Shown here piece after piece: positions 7,198 to 13,605 of a DNA stretch of 16,242 nucleotides. The stretch is from JBCDBL01 sp039183635. GTDB lineage: Bacteria > Pseudomonadota > Alphaproteobacteria > Caulobacterales > Parvularculaceae. Each line of letters opens with the position of its first letter. The first letter of the stretch is position 1. Made by a program: the position numbers and the translations under genes. Location: the NCBI GenBank assembly GCA_039183635.1, contig JBCDBL010000099.1, positions 1 to 16,242 on the forward strand, given 5' to 3'. The notes under the pieces are model-generated. The model saw only the letters and a list, made by a program, of their open reading frames with translations. It did no database searches and was not told the DNA's origin.

Positions 7198-9396
7198 ATG
7201 CATTACATGATCCTTCGCATCGCTTTCGTTTTGAGTTTCGTTTTGGCGGCGCTTGCCCCTGGCCTTGCGGCGGCCGCCGGCGCGTCGGCGCAAACGGAAC
7301 GCATCAAAGCAGAGCTGTTTACAGAGCATAAAGCCGTCGCGCCGGGCGAGACGGTCTGGTTCGCTCTGGAACTCGATATTATCGACGGCTGGCACACCTA
7401 TTGGCGCAATCCTGGAGATTCCGGAGAGCCGGTGCGGATCGCATGGCGGTTGCCGGAGGGATGGAGTGTTGGCGATATCCTTTGGCCGACCCCGGAACGT
7501 ATCGATGTCGGCCCCCTGTCGAATTACGGACATCATGGCGCGCCGGTCTTTCTTGTTCCGATCACCTTGCCTGAGGACGCGCCGCTCGGCGACGTTCCTG
7601 TGGAGGCGGACGCCACCTGGCTCGTTTGCGCCGACATATGCGTTCCGGAGGACGCCTCCTTCGCTATGTCTTTGCCGGTCGCCGCAACAAGCGCGGTCGA
7701 TGAGGCGCGCGCCGCGGCGTTCCAGGCGGCCCGGGCCGCACTGCCGGAGCCGGCGGCCTGGGAGGCGCGGTTGCACGGCGAGGCCGGCGCCATCGTCCTG
7801 ACCGTGTCGGCGCCGACGATCGCCGCCGGTGTTCAATCCGGCGATATTACGGGGGCGGAGTTTTTCGCCTATGATGAGGGGCTGGTGGAGCACGCCGCCC
7901 CGCAAGCGTTCCGCGCCGGCGCCGACGGGATCTCCCTGATGCTGCAACCCGGCTTTACGGCCGATCTTGACGCCCTGGCGGCGTCAGACGGCGTTTTGGT
8001 GCTCGCCCGCAAAAAAGACGGCGGCCCCGTCCGACAGGGTTTCATCGTCTCGGCGTCGCCCGGCGCTGTCGCAGGAGATTTCGCCGCCTTCGCCCCGGCG
8101 GGGTCCGTCGATCATGCAGGCGATGGTGTTCCCGCCGCCCCTGGGGCCGAAACGGGTGTTGTCGCAGTGCTCGGATTTTTGGCCGCGGCTTTTGTCGGCG
8201 GGCTGATCTTAAATCTCATGCCCTGCGTTTTCCCTGTCCTGTTCGTCAAAGCCCTCGGGTTTGCGAACAAGGCGCACGCCGCGCCGGGTGCGGTGCGGCG
8301 GCACGGGCTCGTTTTTACCGCCGGCGTCGTCCTCAGTTTTCTCCTCCTCGCCAGCGTGTTTCTGACGTTGCGGGCGGGGGGCGCGGAGATCGGCTGGGGG
8401 TTCCAGTTGCAAAGCCCCTTGGTGGTGACCGCGCTCGCCTATTTGTTTTTCCTGATCGGCCTTAACCTTGTCGGCGTGTTTGAGATCGGCGGCGGCGCGG
8501 CCGGAGCGGGTCAGTCCTTAACCGAAAAGGGCGGCGATGCGGGTGCGTTTTTCACCGGCGTTCTGGCCGTCATTGCAGCAACGCCATGCACCGCGCCGTT
8601 TATGGCGGCCGCCCTCGGCTTTGCGTTGACCCAGCCGGCGGCGCTCGCCCTCGGCGTGTTCGTCGCCCTCGGCCTCGGGCTCGCCGCGCCGTTCCTGGCG
8701 CTCAGTTTCGCGCCGGGTCTTTTGAAGCTTCTGCCCAAACCCGGGCCGTGGATGGTCCGCCTGCGTCAGGGCTTTGCCTTTCCGATGTTCGCTGTTTCCG
8801 TCTGGCTCGTCTGGGTGCTGAGCCGCCAGGCGGGGCCGGACCCGACGGCGCTGGCGCTCGCCGGTCTTGTGGCGCTCGCCTTTGCGGCTTGGGCCTTCGG
8901 CGCGGTCCAGGGGACGAACGGGATAAGCGCGCTTGTCGGCCGCGGCGCGGCGCTGCTCAGCGCGGGCCTCGCCGCGCTCCTCGCCGGGCAGGTCATGGGC
9001 GTGCCGCCGGCGGTGGCGACGGCCGTCGTCCAGCCGCCAAAGGTCGAAACCTACGGCGTCGTGCAAGCTGACTTTTCGCCGGAAAAACTTGCGGATTTGA
9101 AGGCTTCCGGAACGCCGGTTTTTATCGATTTCACCGCCGCCTGGTGCGTCACGTGCCAGGTGAACAAGCTGACGGTGCTGCACAAGCCTGCGGTTCTGGA
9201 GGCGTTTGCAGACAATAACGTTGTCTTCATGACCGCTGACTGGACCAACCGCGATCCTGAGATCACGGCGATCCTGTCCGAATATGGCCGTGCGGGCGTG
9301 CCGTTTTATCTTTTCTACCGCGCCGACGGCGCTGCTGAGATTTTGCCGACGGTTTTGACGCAAAGCGCCGTCATCGCCGCAGTCAAAGGCGTATGA
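7198..9396 (+). CDS. DsbD/ScsB-like thiol:disulfide electron transporter
   Basis: The protein has up to 732 residues; starts at ATG 7198 or 7207 are equally possible, neither with a ribosome-binding site. A signal peptide (about 1-27) leads into a periplasmic DsbD-type N-terminal domain with the cysteine pair C144/C148 in WLVCADICVPE. From about 317 to 610 there is a multi-spanning membrane domain with C343 in NLMPCVFPVLF and C464 in AATPCTAPF. It ends in a periplasmic thioredoxin-like domain with C650/C653 in AAWCVTCQ. These three cysteine pairs are the relay by which DsbD/ScsB proteins carry electrons from cytoplasmic thioredoxin to envelope partners. The long N-terminal region favours the ScsB-like branch over E. 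coli-type DsbD. The following redoxin gene is the likely partner. Confidence 0.92.
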   Translation: MHYMILRIAFVLSFVLAALAPGLAAAAGASAQTERIKAELFTEHKAVAPGETVWFALELDIIDGWHTYWRNPGDSGEPVRIAWRLPEGWSVGDILWPTPERIDVGPLSNYGHHGAPVFLVPITLPEDAPLGDVPVEADATWLVCADICVPEDASFAMSLPVAATSAVDEARAAAFQAARAALPEPAAWEARLHGEAGAIVLTVSAPTIAAGVQSGDITGAEFFAYDEGLVEHAAPQAFRAGADGISLMLQPGFTADLDALAASDGVLVLARKKDGGPVRQGFIVSASPGAVAGDFAAFAPAGSVDHAGDGVPAAPGAETGVVAVLGFLAAAFVGGLILNLMPCVFPVLFVKALGFANKAHAAPGAVRRHGLVFTAGVVLSFLLLASVFLTLRAGGAEIGWGFQLQSPLVVTALAYLFFLIGLNLVGVFEIGGGAAGAGQSLTEKGGDAGAFFTGVLAVIAATPCTAPFMAAALGFALTQPAALALGVFVALGLGLAAPFLALSFAPGLLKLLPKPGPWMVRLRQGFAFPMFAVSVWLVWVLSRQAGPDPTALALAGLVALAFAAWAFGAVQGTNGISALVGRGAALLSAGLAALLAGQVMGVPPAVATAVVQPPKVETYGVVQADFSPEKLADLKASGTPVFIDFTAAWCVTCQVNKLTVLHKPAVLEAFADNNVVFMTADWTNRDPEITAILSEYGRAGVPFYLFYRADGAAEILPTVLTQSAVIAAVKGV

Positions 9397-9431
9397 ATGA
9401 TTTTTCAGTCAACCAATCACGGGAGGTTCTT

Positions 9432-10052
9432 ATGTTGACGCGACGCACCCTGACAGCCGCTGGAGCGGCGGTTTTAGCTTTATCCCTTTCAACAGGCTCC
9501 GCTTTTGCAGCGTCCGCCGTCGTCGGCGAGGCGGCGCCAGGCTTTGTCGGCGATACGAGCGACGGAACGGGCGTATCGCTGGCCGATTACGCCGGCAAGA
9601 CGGTTGTCCTGGAGTGGACGAACCACGATTGTCCTTACGTGAAAAAGCACTATGACACGGGCAACATGCAAGGCCTGCAGACGGCTGCCGCCGATGAAGA
9701 CGTCGTCTGGCTGTCGGTGATTTCCTCCGCCCCCGGAAAGCAGGGCCATGTCAGCGGGGCGAAAGCCAACACTCTCACCACCAGCCGCAATGCCGCCCCG
9801 GCGGCGGTCGTTCTCGATGAAAGCGGGGAGATCGGCAAGCTCTACGGCGCCAAAACGACGCCGCACATGTATGTCATCGACGGTGAGGGCGTATTGCGCT
9901 ACGCCGGCGCCATTGACGACAAACGCTCCACCAAGCCTGCGACCGTGGAAGGCGCGACGAATTACGTCTCCCTCGCCCTTGCGGACATGGCGGAAGGCCG
10001 CGACGTCGGCATTGCGGAAACGGCTCCCTACGGCTGTTCGGTGAAGTATTAG
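9432..10052 (+). CDS. Exported redoxin (AhpC/TSA-like) with CPYV motif
   Basis: The start is ATG 9432, with GGGAGG (9421-9426) five bases upstream; an ATG at 9393 overlapping the previous stop has no such site and would bury the signal peptide. From 9432 the protein has 206 residues. It begins MLTRRTLTAAG, then a hydrophobic stretch and TGSAFA, a signal peptide cleaved near residue 26. The mature domain is a thioredoxin fold with C67 in TNHDCPYVKKHY, where the second CxxC cysteine is replaced by valine, and a second cysteine C202 near the C-terminus (YGCSVKY). The canonical peroxiredoxin PxxxT/SxxC motif is absent. Its position suggests it receives electrons from the upstream ScsB-like transporter. 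Caulobacter ScsB is known to reduce an envelope peroxiredoxin, PprX; equivalence is unproven. Confidence 0.88.
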   Translation: MLTRRTLTAAGAAVLALSLSTGSAFAASAVVGEAAPGFVGDTSDGTGVSLADYAGKTVVLEWTNHDCPYVKKHYDTGNMQGLQTAAADEDVVWLSVISSAPGKQGHVSGAKANTLTTSRNAAPAAVVLDESGEIGKLYGAKTTPHMYVIDGEGVLRYAGAIDDKRSTKPATVEGATNYVSLALADMAEGRDVGIAETAPYGCSVKY

Positions 10053-10100
10053 AGCGCGTTGTGCGTGATACGGATCACACGAAGGTCGTCCTCACGCGCT
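10053..10100. repeat. Intergenic palindromic element between convergent genes
   Basis: AGCGCGT (10053-10059) pairs with ACGCGCT (10094-10100), enclosing a second hairpin GTGAT-ACGG-ATCAC (10065-10078). It begins immediately after the redoxin stop and lies between two convergent genes, so it may act as a terminator or be a dispersed extragenic repeat. No T-run is present. Confidence 0.4.
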
Positions 10101-10160
10101 AAACAACAAAAATTCCAAAGCCGTTTGCCGACTCACGACAAAGGCGAACAGCTCTAAACA

Positions 10161-10670
10161 TTAGCGATTGACGGGGACGAGGCGCGGCGGCGTTGCGTCC
10201 TGGTCCTTTGGCGCGGCGGGCGTCCCCGATAAGGCCGACAACGCCGCTTCGACGTCCTTCGCCGCGGCGCGTCGTTCGGCCGGCGTTGCGGCGTTTGAAA
10301 ACCGTTCGGCCCGCCGTGCGACTTCCTTCAAGGCGGCCGCCCTTGGAATATCGCCTGTGGCCCTCGCTTCGGCGTAAAGCCGCATCAGGGTCGACTGGAA
10401 CGACGCATCGCCCGCATATCCCGCTCTGTCCGGCGCAATGACCCCGAACGCGGCTTGCGCCTCGGCCTCAAAGGCTTGGGCGAGGCCGGCGGCGTCGGCG
10501 GCCCATCCGGCTTGCGCGGCGGGGCTCGCTTTTGCAATGAGAAACGATGACGCCGGCGGCGGCGCCGATTTGTAGGCGAAAACAGCGGCCACCAGGAACA
10601 CGCCGGCGCCGAAGACGGCGGCGCGCAGGGCGCGGCCTTCGATGCCATGGTGTGCGGTCAGTGCGGTCAT
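10161..10670 (-). CDS. Small single-pass membrane protein of unknown function
   Basis: The protein has 169 residues. AGGAC about six bases before the ATG on the minus strand supports the start. Residues about 15-33 (LRAAVFGAGVFLVAAVFAY) form one membrane segment, with a basic cytoplasmic N-terminus. The rest is Ala/Arg/Glu-rich, predicted helical (for example AAALKEVARRAERFSNAAT), and ends in a proline-rich tail. The low-complexity Ala content makes family assignment unsafe. It converges on the redox operon and is divergent from pgi. A 12-bp palindrome (10680-10691) abuts its ribosome-binding site. Confidence 0.65.
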   Translation of the reverse strand: MTALTAHHGIEGRALRAAVFGAGVFLVAAVFAYKSAPPPASSFLIAKASPAAQAGWAADAAGLAQAFEAEAQAAFGVIAPDRAGYAGDASFQSTLMRLYAEARATGDIPRAAALKEVARRAERFSNAATPAERRAAAKDVEAALSALSGTPAAPKDQDATPPRLVPVNR

Positions 10671-10679
10671 AGCGCTGTC

Positions 10680-10691
10680 CTAGCGCGCTAG
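10680..10691. promoter_or_regulatory. 12-bp palindrome CTAGCGCGCTAG in the divergent region before pgi
   Basis: CTAGCGCGCTAG is a perfect palindrome with two CTAG tetramers, generally rare in bacterial DNA. It lies between the minus-strand membrane-protein gene and pgi, and its edge runs into the Shine-Dalgarno of the former. An operator role is possible but is not supported by any known consensus. Confidence 0.3.
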
Positions 10692-10804
10692 ATTTAAGAA
10701 ATTGCAAACTTTTGCCCCAGCCTTTTCGCGCCTTGTGGGCCTTGGCGCCCCATTGTTAGACTGGGCGCCTCTTGTTGTCATCGCCTCCGAAGGACCCCGG
10801 CGCC

Positions 10805-12448
10805 ATGCCCTTGATCAACGACACGCCCGCCTGGGCGCGTCTCGCCGCCCACGCCGAGACCATGGCGCCGCGCCATCTGCGCGATATGTTCGCTAAGGAC
10901 CCGGACCGGTTTCAGCGGTATTCAGGCGCGGCGGCGGGTCTGTTCGTGGATTTTTCCAAAAACAAAATTATCGATGAAACCCTGGACGGACTTTTCGCCC
11001 TCGCCCGGGCGGCGGATTTCGACGGTTGGCGCACGCGGTTGTTCAACGGGGCGGCGGTGAATGTTACGGAAGGCCGCGCCGTCCTCCATATGGCCTGGCG
11101 CGCCGAGGCGGGCGCCGACTTCGCCGCCCTCGGCGCGCCGGTGATGGACGATGTCCTCCGGGTGCGGGCGAAAATGAAAGCCTTCGCCGACGACGTTCAC
11201 GCCGGCCGGCGCAAAGGGTTCAAGGGCGATGCGCTGACGACGGTCGTAAATATCGGCATCGGCGGCTCCGACCTTGGGCCCGCCATGGTCTGCGAAGCGT
11301 TAAAGCCCTATGCGATTGAAGGGCGCGACGCGCGATTTGTCTCCAACGTGGACGGAACGCATTTGGCCGAGGCGTTGAAAGACGCCGACCCGGCCAGGAC
11401 GCTGTTCCTCATCGCCTCGAAAACCTTCACGACGCAGGAGACGATTGCGAACGCCGCCTCCGCCAGGGCCTGGTTTTTGCAAAACGGCGGGCGCGAGAGC
11501 GACATCCCCGCCCATTTTGCAGCGCTCTCCACCAACAAAGAGGCGGTCGCCGCCTTCGGGATCGACACGGACAATATGTTCGAGTTTTGGGACTGGGTCG
11601 GCGGGCGCTATTCCCTGTGGTCGGCCATCGGCCTGTCGATCGCGCTTTATCTCGGCTATGACAATTTCGAAAAGCTGCTCTCCGGCGCAAGGGCGATGGA
11701 TGCGCACTTCGAAGCTGCGCCGCTTGAGGAGAACATTCCTGCGCGCCTCGCCCTTATCGGGATCTGGAACCGCAATTTCCTCGGCATGGGCGGCCACGCC
11801 GTTTTACCTTACGACCAGTATCTCGCCCGCCTGCCGGCCTATCTTCAGCAGGCGGATATGGAATCGAACGGAAAGCGCGTCGCCCGGGACGGCGCGCCGG
11901 TGACGTACGATACAGGGCCCCTCATCTGGGGGGAGGCGGGCACGAACGGTCAGCATGCGTTTTATCAACTTCTCCATCAGGGGACGCAAAAGGCGAGTGC
12001 CGATTTCATCGCCGCGGCGGGCAGCCATAACGCGCTGCCGGGCCACCATGAAAAGCTCCTCGCCAACTGCATCGCCCAGACCGAGGCCCTGATGCGCGGC
12101 CAGACCGAGGACGAGGCGCGGGCGGCCTTGCGCGCTGAGGGGAAAAGCGAGGCCGACATCGCCCGTCTTGCTCCCCACAAAGTGTTCGAAGGGGACCGTC
12201 CGACAAACACGATTTTGATGGAGCGCCTGACGCCGGAGACGCTGGGCGCCCTTATCGCGCTTTATGAGCACAAGATTTTCACCCAGGGCGTCGTGTGGGG
12301 GGTGAATTCCTTCGACCAATGGGGCGTGGAGCTCGGCAAAACCCTGGCCAGGGCCATCCTGCCGCAGATCGAGGCCGGCGCCGGGTCTGGCGAACATGAC
12401 GCCTCGACGGGCGGGCTTCTCGCAAAGATCGCTGAATGGCGTTTCTGA
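10805..12448 (+). CDS. pgi: Glucose-6-phosphate isomerase
   Basis: Pgi interconverts glucose 6-phosphate and fructose 6-phosphate in the cytoplasm. I start it at ATG 10805 (547 residues), with GAAGGA about ten bases upstream; a TTG at 10772 would add 11 residues unlike the family. Diagnostic motifs are NIGIGGSDLGPAM, ASKTFTTQET, WVGGRYSLWSAIGL and WGEAGTNGQHAFYQLLHQGT. The catalytic residues line up with the E. coli enzyme (549 residues): E353 in ADMESNGK, H384 in NGQHAF, and K512 in VELGKTLA. The protein looks complete. It is divergent from the small membrane-protein gene, and no intrinsic terminator follows; the AT-rich toxin-antitoxin promoter begins immediately after its stop. Confidence 0.97.
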   Translation: MPLINDTPAWARLAAHAETMAPRHLRDMFAKDPDRFQRYSGAAAGLFVDFSKNKIIDETLDGLFALARAADFDGWRTRLFNGAAVNVTEGRAVLHMAWRAEAGADFAALGAPVMDDVLRVRAKMKAFADDVHAGRRKGFKGDALTTVVNIGIGGSDLGPAMVCEALKPYAIEGRDARFVSNVDGTHLAEALKDADPARTLFLIASKTFTTQETIANAASARAWFLQNGGRESDIPAHFAALSTNKEAVAAFGIDTDNMFEFWDWVGGRYSLWSAIGLSIALYLGYDNFEKLLSGARAMDAHFEAAPLEENIPARLALIGIWNRNFLGMGGHAVLPYDQYLARLPAYLQQADMESNGKRVARDGAPVTYDTGPLIWGEAGTNGQHAFYQLLHQGTQKASADFIAAAGSHNALPGHHEKLLANCIAQTEALMRGQTEDEARAALRAEGKSEADIARLAPHKVFEGDRPTNTILMERLTPETLGALIALYEHKIFTQGVVWGVNSFDQWGVELGKTLARAILPQIEAGAGSGEHDASTGGLLAKIAEWRF

Positions 12449-12540
12449 TTCTATTAATGTATATTTCGAATATTGCGTTTATTTCGTTTATAGCCCACAT
12501 ATAAAATATACGCACATGATGCATGTTCATGGAGAATTAA
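12449..12540 (+). promoter_or_regulatory. AT-rich promoter/operator of the toxin-antitoxin operon
   Basis: These 92 bases are about 28% GC by hand count, far below both neighbours. They hold ATATT-TCG-AATAT (12461-12473), two direct CGTTTAT repeats nine bases apart (12476-12482 and 12485-12491), a TATAAA/TAAAAT box (12500-12507) suited to be a -10 element, and the palindrome ACATG-ATG-CATGT (12514-12526). GGAGA (12531-12535) is the ribosome-binding site, five bases before the antitoxin ATG. No clean -35 was found. The palindromes are candidate operators for autoregulation by the HTH antitoxin. Confidence 0.55.
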
Positions 12541-13005
12541 ATGCCGAAATCAGCGGCCATACCCCTTGAAAGCCGGCTTCCTTCTGACGGCGAGCGCGAA
12601 AGCGCCAATAGCCTGCGCCGCATTGTCGCGTCCGTTCTTGAGGAGGGGGACGATGCGTCTTTGAAGGTCTGCACCGGCGATAAGCAGATCAAAGAGGTCA
12701 TCCTGACCCCGGCGGTCGGCGCGCTTTTGTTGGGCCTTTTGCGCCATGTCGGTTCCGGAAAAGCGGTCACGATCCTTCCGATAGACGTTGAGCTTTCCAC
12801 GCAAAAAGCAGCCGACATTCTAAATATGTCGCGTCCCCACCTTATAAAACTGCTTGAGTCCGGCGAAATCGGCTATGTAAAAACAGGCCGGCATAGACGG
12901 GTGCGCGCCGAAGACGTGCTTGCGTTCAAACAAAAACGCGATGCGGACCGTGAGGACGCGCTCGCGGAAATGGCTGCGATAGATGTGGAAAACGGCCTCA
13001 TTTAA
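12541..13005 (+). CDS. HTH (excisionase/MerR-like) antitoxin of a PIN-toxin pair
   Basis: The protein has 154 residues. The C-terminal half carries a helix-turn-helix of the excisionase-like type (about 84-132): LSTQKAADILNMSRPHLIKL, then LESGEIGYVKTGRHRRVRAED and VLAFKQKRDADRED. The N-terminal half (about 1-80) has an unassigned fold containing a strand-helix stretch (VILTPAVGALLLGLLRHV). Such proteins are regularly found directly upstream of PIN-domain RNases, where they act as antitoxin and repressor. Its TAA overlaps the next gene's ATG by one base (TAATG, 13003-13007), indicating tight coupling. The basic recognition region GRHRRVR fits DNA binding, and the acidic C-terminal tail may contact the toxin. 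Function is inferred from family and context; no phage integrase or other excisionase context is present. Confidence 0.85.
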   Translation: MPKSAAIPLESRLPSDGERESANSLRRIVASVLEEGDDASLKVCTGDKQIKEVILTPAVGALLLGLLRHVGSGKAVTILPIDVELSTQKAADILNMSRPHLIKLLESGEIGYVKTGRHRRVRAEDVLAFKQKRDADREDALAEMAAIDVENGLI

Positions 13006-13580
13006 TGATGATTTCAGACCGTTTCACGGTTCTTACGGACGCAAATGTTCTGGCGCCGGCGCTGATCAGAAATATGCTGCTCAGCCTGGCGCAGGCGGGC
13101 TTGTTTCGGCCCCGGTGGTCTTCAAAAGTATTAGATGAGACCGAGAACACGATCGCCAAGTTTTTGAAAGGCGACCATGAGGCGGCGCGACGTTCCAGAA
13201 AGGCGATTGAAAAGGCTTTTCCGGAAGCTCTGGTGAGCGATTATGAACAGCTTGTCGATGGCGTAAACCTGCCTGATCCGGATGATCGCCATATTCTCGC
13301 CGCTGCGGTTCAAACGCGCACTGCTGCGATTGTTACGTCAAATCTGAAAGACTTTCCCGAAGGGGTGTTAAAGCCGTTTCAAATCGACGCCATGCTTCCA
13401 GATGATTTTCTAAGCGATGTCATAGATCTTTACCCCCAAGAAGCGGCTGCAGCTTTGAAACGCATGCGGTTGCGGTTAAACAAACCTGACTACAGCGCGG
13501 ATGATTTTATCTTAAGGGCGGAGAAGGTGGGCCTTCCCGGTACGGCTGCGTTGCTTGCCGACTTACGACAGAGTTTATAG
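13005..13580 (+). CDS. PIN-domain ribonuclease toxin
   Basis: The protein has 191 residues and overlaps the antitoxin stop by one base. The PIN fold (about 8-140) shows the expected acidic metal ligands: D12 in VLTDANVL, E45 in KVLDETENTI, the D91-D94 cluster in LPDPDDRHILAAA, and D116 in VTSNLKDFP. PIN toxins of the VapC type cleave RNA, often tRNA or rRNA, using Mg2+. The C-terminal 50 residues form a helical extension beyond the minimal PIN domain, which is usual in this larger subfamily paired with HTH antitoxins. An alternative ATG at 13008 would shorten it by one residue. All catalytic positions are present, so it is probably functional. Codon use looks less GC-biased than pgi and hisS, hinting at acquisition. 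Confidence 0.87.
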   Translation: MMISDRFTVLTDANVLAPALIRNMLLSLAQAGLFRPRWSSKVLDETENTIAKFLKGDHEAARRSRKAIEKAFPEALVSDYEQLVDGVNLPDPDDRHILAAAVQTRTAAIVTSNLKDFPEGVLKPFQIDAMLPDDFLSDVIDLYPQEAAAALKRMRLRLNKPDYSADDFILRAEKVGLPGTAALLADLRQSL

Positions 13581-13605
13581 TTGCATTACAGATTGAAATA
13601 TTATT

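Noticed and set aside
10064..10079. CRP/FNR-like site (CGTGA-N6-TCACA)
   Set aside because: It matches the half-sites with one mismatch but lies between two convergent genes, where no promoter is expected. It is better explained as the inner stem of the intergenic palindrome.
12541..13005. Phage excisionase
   Set aside because: The HTH type is shared with excisionases, but no integrase, att-like repeat or other phage gene is nearby, and a PIN toxin gene directly overlaps it.
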